Positions 40,774 through 48,791 of a stretch of 53,520 nucleotides of DNA are shown one piece after another (within the stretch, counting starts at the first letter, position 1; each line of letters begins with the position of its first letter). The position numbers and the translations under genes were made by a program. This DNA is from Parabacteroides acidifaciens. Lineage in GTDB: Bacteria; Bacteroidota; Bacteroidia; Bacteroidales; Tannerellaceae. Location of the stretch: NCBI RefSeq assembly GCF_003363715.1, contig NZ_QREV01000033.1, forward strand, positions 1 through 53,520, read 5' to 3'. The notes beneath the pieces are model-generated. The model saw only the letters and a list, made by a program, of their open reading frames with translations, made no database searches and was not told where the DNA came from.

Positions 40774-43458
40774 ATGGAGAAAAAACATCAGTACCAAGGA
40801 TTAACCAAACAAGAAGTAGAAGAAAGCAGGCGCCTTCATGGCGAAAACATCCTTACCCCACCGGAGAAAGCCTCCTTGTGGAGCCAATTCATCGAAAAGT
40901 TTAATGACCCGATTATAAAGATTCTGCTGGTAGCCTGGCTACTGTCGATGATTATAGCAGGCGTTCATTGCTGGGGACCGGAAGCGAAAGGCTTTACGGC
41001 ATTCCTCGAACCGATCGGTATTTTCTTTGCCATCATGCTGGCGTCTTGCGTCGGTTTCTTTTTTGAAGTGAAAGCGAACAAGGCTTTTGACGTGTTGAAT
41101 ACAGTCAACGACGATATCTTTGTGAAGGTCATTCGCGAAGGGAATATCTGCCAGGTTCCGCGAAAAGAGGTGGTTGTTGGTGATATCGTCGTGTTGGAAA
41201 CAGGCGAAGAAGTACCCGCCGACGGACACCTGCTGGAAGCGATCTCCCTGCAAATTAACGAATCGACACTGACCGGCGAACCGGTTATCAGCAAGACGAC
41301 AAACGAAGCGGACTTCGACGAAGAGGCGACCTATCCTTCCAATGTTGTGATGCGCGGAACGACTGTCGTAGACGGGCACGGCGTAATGGAAGTTGAAAAA
41401 GTAGGCGATGAAACCGGATACGGAAAAGTATATGAAGGCTCGCAGATAGAAAACAATATCGACACGCCGTTGCAGATCCAGCTGGCCGGACTGGCGAAAG
41501 TGATCAGCAAAGCGGGTTATACGATTGCGGCCATCACATTTATAGCGCTGCTGACAAAGCTGTTGCTGGCTTCGTCCGGAATGCCGGTCATGGACCTGAT
41601 TGCCCATATCCTGAATATATTCATGGTTGCAGTTACGTTGATCGTCGTATCCGTGCCGGAAGGACTGCCGATGAGTGTGACCCTCAGCCTGGCGCTCAGC
41701 ATGAACCGTATGCTGAAAACGAACAACCTGGTCCGCAAGATGCATGCTTGCGAAACAATGGGGGCAACGACTGTTATCTGCACCGATAAAACAGGGACGC
41801 TTACCCAAAACCAGATGCAGGTGTACCAGACGAATTTCTATAACCTGAAAGACCAGAAGTTAGGGGACGACGAGCTGAGTAATCTGATTAAGGAAGGCAT
41901 ATCGGTCAACTCGACCGCTTACCTCGACTTCTCGGACGAGAAAATAAAGACATTGGGGAATCCGACCGAAGCAGCCCTACTGTTATGGCTGAACGGCCAG
42001 CACCAGAATTACCTGGAAATAAGGGAAAACGCACGGGTGCTGGATCAGTTGACCTTCTCCACCGAACGGAAATATATGGCGACAGTCGTACAATCGCCTT
42101 TATTGGGCAAGCGGGTATTGTATGTCAAAGGCGCACCGGAAATTGTGCTGGCTAACAGCAACCGGGTGGCGATCGACGGAACCTATAAAACAGTCGAGGC
42201 TTGCCGGACCGGTATCGAACAGCAATTACTGGACTACCAGAACCAGGCGATGCGTACGTTGGGGTTTGCCTACCAGATACTCGAGGACGGACAGGATGCG
42301 GCGTTCTTCGCCGACGGCCGGTTGCATAACACAGACCTCACCTATTTGGGAATCGTCGCCATCTCCGACCCCGTACGCGCAGATGTGCCGGCTGCCGTAC
42401 AAAGCTGTCTGGATGCAGGCATCGACATTAAGATCGTAACCGGCGACACGCCGGGAACGGCTAAAGAGATCGGACGCCAGATCGGTATCTGGAAGCCCGA
42501 AGATACGGAACGTAACTGGATCACCGGACCGGGCTTCGAAGCCTTGACGGACGAAGAGGCATTGGATCGGGTACTCGACCTGAAAATCATGTGCCGCGCC
42601 CGCCCCACCGACAAACAGCGCCTCGTGCAGTTGCTGCAACAGAAAGGGGCCGTAGTCGCCGTAACGGGTGACGGGACCAACGACGCGCCTGCCCTGAAAG
42701 CGGCACAAGTGGGCTTGTCTATGGGAGACGGGACATCTGTCGCAAAAGAGGCAAGCGATATTACCATCCTGGATAACTCGTTCAGCAGCATTACCCGTGC
42801 GGTGATGTGGGGACGTTCTTTATACCGGAATATCCAGAAGTTCCTGTTGTTCCAGCTGACCATCAATGTGGCAGCTTGTCTGATCGTACTGTTGGGCTCG
42901 TTACTCGGAACCGAATCGCCGCTTACCATCACACAGATGCTTTGGGTGAACCTGATCATGGATACATTCGCGGCCGGTGCATTGGCATCGTTACCGCCTA
43001 ACGAACGGGTCATGAAAGACAAACCTCGTCGGAGCGGAAAGAATGGAGACTTTATCATCACCCGCCCGATGGCCTACAATATATTCGGTGTCGGACTGGC
43101 ATTCGTCATCGTACTGATGGGGATTCTGCTTTATTTCCACGCACAGGACGGACTGACACCGCACGACCTGTCCTGGTTCTTCAGCTTCTTCGTGATGCTC
43201 CAATTCTGGAATATGTTCAACGCAAAAGCATTTATGGAAGGCCGTTCGGCATTTGCCAACCTGAAAGAGAGCAAGAGCTTCCTGCTGGTCGCACTGCTCA
43301 TCATCATCGGACAATACCTGATTGTTACTTTCGGAGGCGAAATGTTCAGCGTCATTCCGTTGTCCTTAAAAGACTGGGGAATCATCATCGGTTCAACTTC
43401 ACTGGTTCTTTGGATCGGGGAAATCGGACGGTGGATAGGAAGATTAAAGAAAAGATAA
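40774..43458 (+). CDS. Calcium-translocating P-type ATPase (PMCA type)
   Basis: 894 aa inner-membrane pump. An N-terminal cation-ATPase domain is followed by an actuator domain with TGEP (LTGEPV, near 168-173). The phosphorylation motif is CTDKTGTLTQ with Asp 338. Then come the nucleotide-binding domain, the hinge VTGDGTNDAPALKAA, and a six-helix C-terminal membrane domain. VPEGLPMSVTLSLALSMNRMLK in TM4 is typical of calcium pumps, PMCA-like. It expels Ca2+ (or Mn2+) from the cytosol. Flanked by its own terminator, no partner genes. Confidence 0.95.
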   Translation: MEKKHQYQGLTKQEVEESRRLHGENILTPPEKASLWSQFIEKFNDPIIKILLVAWLLSMIIAGVHCWGPEAKGFTAFLEPIGIFFAIMLASCVGFFFEVKANKAFDVLNTVNDDIFVKVIREGNICQVPRKEVVVGDIVVLETGEEVPADGHLLEAISLQINESTLTGEPVISKTTNEADFDEEATYPSNVVMRGTTVVDGHGVMEVEKVGDETGYGKVYEGSQIENNIDTPLQIQLAGLAKVISKAGYTIAAITFIALLTKLLLASSGMPVMDLIAHILNIFMVAVTLIVVSVPEGLPMSVTLSLALSMNRMLKTNNLVRKMHACETMGATTVICTDKTGTLTQNQMQVYQTNFYNLKDQKLGDDELSNLIKEGISVNSTAYLDFSDEKIKTLGNPTEAALLLWLNGQHQNYLEIRENARVLDQLTFSTERKYMATVVQSPLLGKRVLYVKGAPEIVLANSNRVAIDGTYKTVEACRTGIEQQLLDYQNQAMRTLGFAYQILEDGQDAAFFADGRLHNTDLTYLGIVAISDPVRADVPAAVQSCLDAGIDIKIVTGDTPGTAKEIGRQIGIWKPEDTERNWITGPGFEALTDEEALDRVLDLKIMCRARPTDKQRLVQLLQQKGAVVAVTGDGTNDAPALKAAQVGLSMGDGTSVAKEASDITILDNSFSSITRAVMWGRSLYRNIQKFLLFQLTINVAACLIVLLGSLLGTESPLTITQMLWVNLIMDTFAAGALASLPPNERVMKDKPRRSGKNGDFIITRPMAYNIFGVGLAFVIVLMGILLYFHAQDGLTPHDLSWFFSFFVMLQFWNMFNAKAFMEGRSAFANLKESKSFLLVALLIIIGQYLIVTFGGEMFSVIPLSLKDWGIIIGSTSLVLWIGEIGRWIGRLKKR

Positions 43459-43460
43459 TT

Positions 43461-43492
43461 AAAAAGGGCTGTCGGTTTCGACAGCCTTTTTG
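43461..43492. terminator. Terminator of calcium ATPase
   Basis: AAGGCTGTCG and CGACAGCC(TT) around loop GTTT, then TTTTTGC; the A-run on the 5' side makes it usable from the opposite strand too. Confidence 0.88.
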
Positions 43493-43494
43493 CT

Positions 43495-43614
43495 TTATTC
43501 GTTTTCTTCTTCTTCACACTCTTTCTTCAATTTGTGATTTTGGATCAAGAGAACGATACAAGCTATTGTTCCAAATATGGCTAAACCGCCAAATAACATT
43601 ACTGCAGGTTCCAT
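43495..43614 (-). CDS. 39-aa single-span membrane peptide
   Basis: ATG at 43614, TAA at 43495-43497. A hydrophobic helix (MLFGGLAIFGTIACIVLLI) is followed by a charged tail (QNHKLKKECEEEENE). It begins 4 bases after the stop of the DUF6722-like gene, the same arrangement as 37447-37809. Confidence 0.6.
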   Translation of the reverse strand: MEPAVMLFGGLAIFGTIACIVLLIQNHKLKKECEEEENE

Positions 43615-43618
43615 ACTA

Positions 43619-43843
43619 TTACCTCCTTCTTTTTAAATAATTTGCTTTATCATAAATAATAAATCCCATAGCGCCTAATACAACCGTCGACCAAGTTCCA
43701 ATAAACAATACAAATCCTTTACTTTCCGCCATATCCAACAGCGTACTCAGCACTACACCTACAAAGACAAGCTTTGCAATATCAACAAAGAAGTCGCCTA
43801 ACTTCTCATTAATCACAATTTGATCATGTGTTACTTTTTTCAT
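43619..43843 (-). CDS. Small membrane protein, DUF6722-like (copy 2)
   Basis: 74 aa from the ATG at 43843; the longer frame to 44020 is rejected because the promoter box lies at 43873-43880. NEKLGDFFVDIAKLVFVGVVLSTLLD and a second helix (GFVLFIGTWSTVVLGAMGFIIY) match copy 1 in layout. Function unknown. Divergent from the partner-switching cluster. Confidence 0.75.
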   Translation of the reverse strand: MKKVTHDQIVINEKLGDFFVDIAKLVFVGVVLSTLLDMAESKGFVLFIGTWSTVVLGAMGFIIYDKANYLKRRR

Positions 43844-43872
43844 AGCCAATACTATTTTGATTACTACACCGG

Positions 43873-43880
43873 CAAAGATA
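43873..43880 (-). promoter_or_regulatory. -7 box for DUF6722-like copy 2
   Basis: TATCTTTG on the minus strand, 30 bases before the ATG at 43843, the same distance as in copy 1. Confidence 0.6.
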
Positions 43881-43945
43881 AACGAAATATTCGGATGAAG
43901 GATATAAATCGTTGCAAATAACTTGGTCACATAAAGGATTATCTT

Positions 43946-43953
43946 TACTTTTG
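43946..43953 (+). promoter_or_regulatory. -7 box TACTTTTG for partner-switching operon
   Basis: Matches TAnnTTTG, 29 bases before the STAS gene ATG at 43983. Confidence 0.58.
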
Positions 43954-43982
43954 CTTGGACAGAAAAATTAAGAACAAAAAAT

Positions 43983-44282
43983 ATGAAAATAACAATAGAC
44001 AACGGGAAAGAAACAGTCATCAGTCTTTCCGGCGAATTGGATACATTGACCTCCGTCGATCTTGAAAAAGAGATCGCGCCTATCCTGCACGGAGAGGCAG
44101 AGGCAGTCGTTCTGAACGGGGCGGAACTGACCTACATCAGTAGTGCCGGCCTTCGCCTGCTCCTCACGCTGCAAAAAGGGATGAAAGCCAAAGGGGGAAC
44201 TTTCCGGTTAAAGAATATCCAGAAAGACATCATGGATATACTGAACATCACCGGGTTCTCATCCATTCTCACGATCGAATAA
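43983..44282 (+). CDS. STAS-domain anti-sigma-factor antagonist (RsbV/SpoIIAA-like)
   Basis: 99 aa, one STAS domain. ISLSGELDTLTSVDLEKEI and the phosphorylation loop LTYISSAGLRLLL are intact; by alignment to SpoIIAA/RsbV the target is Ser 54. When dephosphorylated it would bind the RsbW-like kinase encoded next; when phosphorylated it would let go. First gene of a five-gene unit whose last product is a phosphatase of the type that dephosphorylates such proteins. The final target in this phylum is unknown. Confidence 0.9.
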   Translation: MKITIDNGKETVISLSGELDTLTSVDLEKEIAPILHGEAEAVVLNGAELTYISSAGLRLLLTLQKGMKAKGGTFRLKNIQKDIMDILNITGFSSILTIE

Positions 44283-44303
44283 CAAGCGTCCCTATTCCGG
44301 CAG

Positions 44304-44714
44304 ATGACAAACACGCTAATTATAAAAAACGAACTGGAGCAGTTAACCCGTCTATACGCGTTTCTGGACCGGCAAGCTGTTACTTACGGACTGGAAGAAC
44401 TACAATTGATGCAGGTCAAGCTGGCACTTGAAGAAGCTGTGACGAACGTCATCCTGTACGCCTATCCGGATAAGAAGGATCAGGATATCCGCATCGATAT
44501 GAGCTACGAAAACAAACGGCTGACAATCGTCATAACAGATACCGGCACGGATTTCAATCCGCTGGAAAGACAGGAACCGGATCTGACACTTTCGCTGGAA
44601 GAGCGCCCGATAGGCGGACTCGGAATCTATCTTGTCAAACAACTGATGACGGAAGTCACTTACAGTCGTTCAGCAGGAAAGAATATACTTACAATGACAA
44701 AAGACATGCATTGA
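44304..44714 (+). CDS. RsbW/SpoIIAB-like serine kinase (anti-sigma type HATPase)
   Basis: 136 aa, a single GHKL ATPase domain: N-box ALEEAVTNVILYAYPDK, G1 ITDTGTDFNPL, and G2 IGGLGIYLVKQLMTEVTYSR. This is the small soluble form that phosphorylates STAS partners and sequesters an output protein. It follows the STAS gene by 21 bases. No sigma factor is beside it, so the captured partner may be encoded elsewhere or may not be a sigma factor. Confidence 0.9.
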   Translation: MTNTLIIKNELEQLTRLYAFLDRQAVTYGLEELQLMQVKLALEEAVTNVILYAYPDKKDQDIRIDMSYENKRLTIVITDTGTDFNPLERQEPDLTLSLEERPIGGLGIYLVKQLMTEVTYSRSAGKNILTMTKDMH

Positions 44715-44715
44715 T

Positions 44716-45837
44716 ATGGCAGATTTCGACATTAAAGAAATAGCATCACTCAAAGTGAGGCTGCAAATTGTAGAGAAGCTTGTATTAGTCGACTGGATAT
44801 TGATTATCCTGTCGATGTATTACGACTGGGGAGGATGGATCGCCACCTTGATCGTTGCCCAATTCATCCTGTATATCTACAAGGGGAAACTGCGCAAACA
44901 GCTGAAACAAAAAGAGTATCTCGCCAAAGTCGTGGAAGAACGGACAATCGAGCTCCGCATCCAGCGCGACCAGGTGCTGAACGAATCCAAAAAACTGTCC
45001 GATGCCCTCGATGCCTTAGCTAAGGCGCAAGACGAGCTGGTTCGCAAAGAGAAACTGGCGACGGTCGGACAATTGACAAAAGGTCTGGTTGACCGTATCC
45101 TGAACCCGATCAACTACATCAATAACTTTGCCGGGCTTTCCGCTGGTATGATCAAGGACCTGAAGTCGAATATCACAAACGAACGGGAAACCATGTCTAA
45201 AGAGAATTATGACGACACGATTGAGATTCTCGACATGATCAACAGTAACCTCCAGAAGATAAACGAACATGGTTGCAACACGGTCCGGATCGTCAAGGCG
45301 ATGGAAGAACTGCTGAAAGACCGGCATGGCGACGTCACTTCCACCGACATCGGAAACCTCTGCAAGGTAAATGTAGATGTGATCAACAAGTTATTCAAGG
45401 AAGACATTGAAAAGAATAAGATAGAGATCGAGCTTCTGTGTCCGGAAGAACCGGCCATGGCGGAGATCAACATCGAACAAATGAACAAGGTAATGCTCAG
45501 CCTACTCAAAAACAGCGTATATGCATTGCTGAAGAAGTTGCAGAAGCAGGAATTCTCCCCGCTCATCACCATCCAGGTGGAAAAACGGCTGAACGGAACG
45601 GTTTTCCTCTCTATCCGCGACAACGGTATCGGTATCGAAGACAGCATCAAAGCCCGGATATTCGAACCGTTCTTTACCACGAAGCCCACCGCCGAAGCGG
45701 CCGGTGTCGGCTTATACCTCTGCCGGGAAGTGATCCTGAACCATCAGGGCTCTATTATTGTAAAGAGCGAGAAGGATAACTTTACCGAATTTATGATTAC
45801 GATTCCTATCTACCAAAAGAACAACGACAATGGATGA
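44716..45837 (+). CDS. Histidine-kinase-like protein lacking the phospho-accepting His
   Basis: 373 aa. Two membrane helices (LVLVDWILIILSMYY, 22-36; GGWIATLIVAQFILYIY, 39-55), a coiled coil (60-112), a dimerisation region, and a complete HATPase domain (LLKNSVYAL, IRDNGIGIED, FEPFFTTK, GVGLYLCREV). The H-box reads LTKGLVDRILNPINYI where related kinases, including the next gene, have AGIAHEIQNPLNF: Asp 126-Arg 127 replace His-Glu. It probably cannot autophosphorylate in the usual way. It may work as a membrane-anchored partner of the next kinase. Its stop overlaps the next start by 8 bases. Confidence 0.88.
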   Translation: MADFDIKEIASLKVRLQIVEKLVLVDWILIILSMYYDWGGWIATLIVAQFILYIYKGKLRKQLKQKEYLAKVVEERTIELRIQRDQVLNESKKLSDALDALAKAQDELVRKEKLATVGQLTKGLVDRILNPINYINNFAGLSAGMIKDLKSNITNERETMSKENYDDTIEILDMINSNLQKINEHGCNTVRIVKAMEELLKDRHGDVTSTDIGNLCKVNVDVINKLFKEDIEKNKIEIELLCPEEPAMAEINIEQMNKVMLSLLKNSVYALLKKLQKQEFSPLITIQVEKRLNGTVFLSIRDNGIGIEDSIKARIFEPFFTTKPTAEAAGVGLYLCREVILNHQGSIIVKSEKDNFTEFMITIPIYQKNNDNG

Positions 45838-46663
45838 TAACAGTAGAAATGAGTTAGAACGTCTGAGAAAACAGATCAGCCAGCAGGAAAAGATGGCATC
45901 ACTCGGACTGTTGAGCGCCGGTATCGCACACGAGATACAGAACCCGCTTAACTTTGTGATCAATTTCAGCAAACTATCGCGCAAGTTGTTGGAAGATATG
46001 GAAGATGTTCTGGATGAACTGGAGAGCAAACTGCCGGAAGATGCGGACGATGAAATCCGGGAAATCATGGACGACCTGAAAGAGAATATGGTCAAGATCG
46101 AGGATAACGGGAACCGGGCTTCAAGCATTGTCCGGGGCATCCTGCTCTATTCACGCGGAAAAGACGATGAATATATCCCGACCAATCTCTGCCAGTTGAC
46201 AAAAGAATATGTCTGGCTATCCTACCATGCTGTGCGTGCCAACAACAAGAGTTTCAATGTTGCCATCAAAGAAGAATATGACGAGACACTTCCGCCGGTC
46301 AAAGTGATCCCGCAAGATTTCAGTCGCGCGGTCCTCAACCTGATGAACAATGCCTGCTATGCTGTGTTCAGCAAATCAAAAGGCGTCACGGAAAACCCTT
46401 ACAACCCGACAATCCAGGTCAGCCTGAAAAAAGACGGAGACCAGGTACGCCTCGTGATTGAAGACAACGGGTCCGGCATTACCAAAGAGGTAAAGGAGAA
46501 GCTCTACACCCCGTTCTTCACTACCAAACCGGTAGGCGAAGGAACCGGGCTCGGCCTCTCCATCACCAAATCAATCATCGAACAAAAACACAACGGAACA
46601 ATCGAGATGGAATCCGAACCGGACAAGTTCACCCGTTTCACCATCACGATTCCGATTCAATAA
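45830..46663 (+). CDS. Cytoplasmic sensor histidine kinase
   Basis: 277 aa, no membrane segment. The H-box SAGIAHEIQNPLNFVINFSK is intact (His 34), then N-box LNLMNNACYAVF, G1 EDNGSGITKE, F-box YTPFFTTKPVGEG and G2 GTGLGLSITKSI. It shares its layout with the preceding gene, and the overlap of the two frames suggests equimolar synthesis, perhaps as a heterodimer. The likely substrate is the receiver domain of the next gene. Confidence 0.92.
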   Translation: MDDNSRNELERLRKQISQQEKMASLGLLSAGIAHEIQNPLNFVINFSKLSRKLLEDMEDVLDELESKLPEDADDEIREIMDDLKENMVKIEDNGNRASSIVRGILLYSRGKDDEYIPTNLCQLTKEYVWLSYHAVRANNKSFNVAIKEEYDETLPPVKVIPQDFSRAVLNLMNNACYAVFSKSKGVTENPYNPTIQVSLKKDGDQVRLVIEDNGSGITKEVKEKLYTPFFTTKPVGEGTGLGLSITKSIIEQKHNGTIEMESEPDKFTRFTITIPIQ

Positions 46664-46682
46664 TCAGAGAAACAATGCTGCT

Positions 46683-47846
46683 ATGGCTATAAAAATATTA
46701 AGTGTAGACGACGAACTGGACCTGGAAATACTGCTTACCCAATATTTCCGTCGCAAGATAAAGAAGGGCGAATATGAGTTCCACTTCGCCCACAACGGAC
46801 TGGAAGCACTCCAGATGCTACTTGCCACGCCGGACTTCGATGTGATCCTGAGTGACATCAATATGCCGGAGATGGACGGACTGACGTTGCTCACGAAGAT
46901 CAACGAGATGCGTAACCCGGCCCTCAAATGTATTATGGTATCGGCTTACGGCGATATGGAAAACATCCGTAGCGCGATGAACCAGGGAGCGTTCGACTTC
47001 ACTACGAAGCCGATCAATCTGGAAGACCTCGAACGGACGATCGAAAAGGCGGCCGAACAGATCGCTTTCATCAAACAGGCGCAAAAGGAACACACGCAGT
47101 TGGAATCCATCCAAAACGACCTACATGTCGCCCAGGAGATCCAGCAGACAATCCTGCCTAAGACATTCCCTCCGTTCCCGGAGCTGAAATCATTCGACCT
47201 GTATGCCTATATGAATGCGGCCAAATATGTGGGAGGCGATTTCTACGATTTCTTCCGCATCGGGCAGGACCGTTTGGGCTTTGTCATTGCCGATGTATCG
47301 GGTAAAGGCGTTCCGGCAGCTATCTTCATGGCGATCAGCCGGACGGTTATACGTGCCATCGCCCTCACCGAAAATTCGGCTTCGATGTGTATGCAGCGTT
47401 CCAACGCCATACTCTGCCAGGAAAGTGTGAACGATATGTTTGTCACCGTTTTCTACGGTATCCTGAATATCCGGACAGGTGTTGTCACGTATTGCAATGC
47501 CGGGCACAATCCACCTGTTCTGATGAAAAAAGACGGCTCCGTGTCCAAAGTCCCGACAACTAACGATCTGGTATTGGGTGCAATCGGAGATGTCAGCTAT
47601 CATGAGAAGGAATTACGGCTGTCTCCGGGCGATAATCTGTTCCTCTATACCGACGGGGTGACAGAGGCCATGAACACGAAGCACGAACAGTACAGCGAAC
47701 AACGACTGCTCGAAAACTGCCGCTCATTGGCGGGGAAAGACCCGAAAGAGGTTGTAGAAAAAATAACCGAAACAGTTGGCGAATTTGTTGTTGGCGCGAT
47801 CCAATCGGACGATATCACATTGCTTTCGATCGCCTACAAGGGATAA
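46683..47846 (+). CDS. Receiver-PP2C (SpoIIE/RsbU-type) phosphatase
   Basis: 387 aa. An N-terminal response-regulator receiver (residues 1-125: acidic VDDE, phospho-accepting Asp 58 in DVILSDINMPEMDG, Lys in TTKPI) is joined by a helical linker (HVAQEIQQTILPK) to a PP2C/SpoIIE phosphatase domain. Motifs in order: GGDFYDFF, IADVSGKGVPAAIFM, GHNPPVLM, FLYTDGVTEAM, SDDITLLSI. Phosphorylation by the kinases upstream should tune dephosphorylation of the STAS protein, closing a partner-switch loop. Last gene of the unit. Confidence 0.93.
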   Translation: MAIKILSVDDELDLEILLTQYFRRKIKKGEYEFHFAHNGLEALQMLLATPDFDVILSDINMPEMDGLTLLTKINEMRNPALKCIMVSAYGDMENIRSAMNQGAFDFTTKPINLEDLERTIEKAAEQIAFIKQAQKEHTQLESIQNDLHVAQEIQQTILPKTFPPFPELKSFDLYAYMNAAKYVGGDFYDFFRIGQDRLGFVIADVSGKGVPAAIFMAISRTVIRAIALTENSASMCMQRSNAILCQESVNDMFVTVFYGILNIRTGVVTYCNAGHNPPVLMKKDGSVSKVPTTNDLVLGAIGDVSYHEKELRLSPGDNLFLYTDGVTEAMNTKHEQYSEQRLLENCRSLAGKDPKEVVEKITETVGEFVVGAIQSDDITLLSIAYKG

Positions 47847-47870
47847 GAAAGTTAATGCTAAAAGCAAAAT

Positions 47871-47898
47871 AGCCCGGCTCTCAAAAGAAAGCCGGGCT
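47871..47898. terminator. Bidirectional terminator
   Basis: AGCCCGGC and GCCGGGCT around CTCAAAAGAAA-type loop, flanked by ATTTTT on one side and, read on the other strand, ATTTTGC. It ends the partner-switching operon and the convergent lipoprotein gene. Confidence 0.9.
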
Positions 47899-47926
47899 AT
47901 TTTTATTATCTAATGTATAGGAATTC

Positions 47927-48757
47927 TTATTTCAGCAATGCATCACGGATACCCATAATCTCTGCATTTGCAGCTCTGGCTTCCTGAATAGAGTTAACCT
48001 TTTCTTTCAACGGAGAGATTGTTTCGCCCAACTGTTTCAGATCAGGATAATAAGCGGCCAAATCTGCAACCACTTCTTCCAACATGCTGACACGTTTTTC
48101 CATATTTGCAGAAAGACCTGCAGAAGTAGCATCACCCTGTACAACCAATGTCGGGTTAGCGATCAGGCAAGCATATTCGGCAGAAGCAGCGCCCAACATT
48201 TCAACTTCGGCATCTATCTTGTTTTCAGCAGCCATCTTGTCGATGATCTGGTTTTCCTGTTCTTTCAAGAAAGACTGCATTTGTTCTTTAGTCGCATCTT
48301 TCGGAGCCTGTTCTTTCAGGATATCCAATACGAAAGATACATTCAAGTCTGTAGCTAACTTGGCAATCACGGCTTCTACCTCAGCAGTCGGCTGGCCAAC
48401 AGCTTTCAATACGTTATAATCAGCCATGTACATACCCAATGCACGGGCTTTCTGTGTCGGAGTGCTCAATTCGGCAGCCTTGCTAACCGGCACCATGTAT
48501 TTAACATCACCAACATTTACTTTTACTTCACCTGTAGAAAGGCGATAAGGAATTTCCGAATCCGGCATGTCCTTCAACAATTGAATTGTCTCCTGTTTCA
48601 ACTCTTCAGTCAACAGGTCTTTCGGAGCCTTACCTGCTATAACAGCAGCTTCTTCAGTCTTTTCGGCTTCCTCGTTTGTTTTTTTGGCTCCGTTGCAGGA
48701 AGTCATTCCAAACACTAATGCTGCTACGGCGAGCATGCTTAATACACTCTTTTTCAT
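47927..48757 (-). CDS. Lipoprotein of unknown function downstream of ABC transporter
   Basis: 276 aa. Lipobox LVFGMTSCNG with Cys 21. The mature part is largely helical and acidic (LKEQENQIIDKMAAENKIDAEVEMLGAASAEYACLI; MEKRVSMLEEVVADLAAYYPDLKQLGETI). I do not recognise a named family. It follows the ABC transporter gene by 34 bases on the same strand, so it may be an accessory lipoprotein of that exporter, though proximity is the only evidence. Confidence 0.78.
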   Translation of the reverse strand: MKKSVLSMLAVAALVFGMTSCNGAKKTNEEAEKTEEAAVIAGKAPKDLLTEELKQETIQLLKDMPDSEIPYRLSTGEVKVNVGDVKYMVPVSKAAELSTPTQKARALGMYMADYNVLKAVGQPTAEVEAVIAKLATDLNVSFVLDILKEQAPKDATKEQMQSFLKEQENQIIDKMAAENKIDAEVEMLGAASAEYACLIANPTLVVQGDATSAGLSANMEKRVSMLEEVVADLAAYYPDLKQLGETISPLKEKVNSIQEARAANAEIMGIRDALLK

Positions 48758-48791
48758 ATTGTATAATTTAATAATTTATTACTCTCGAACC

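Noticed and set aside
43619-44020. Longer 133-aa form of the DUF6722-like protein
   Set aside because: It would cross the TATCTTTG box at 43873-43880 and overlap the divergent STAS gene.
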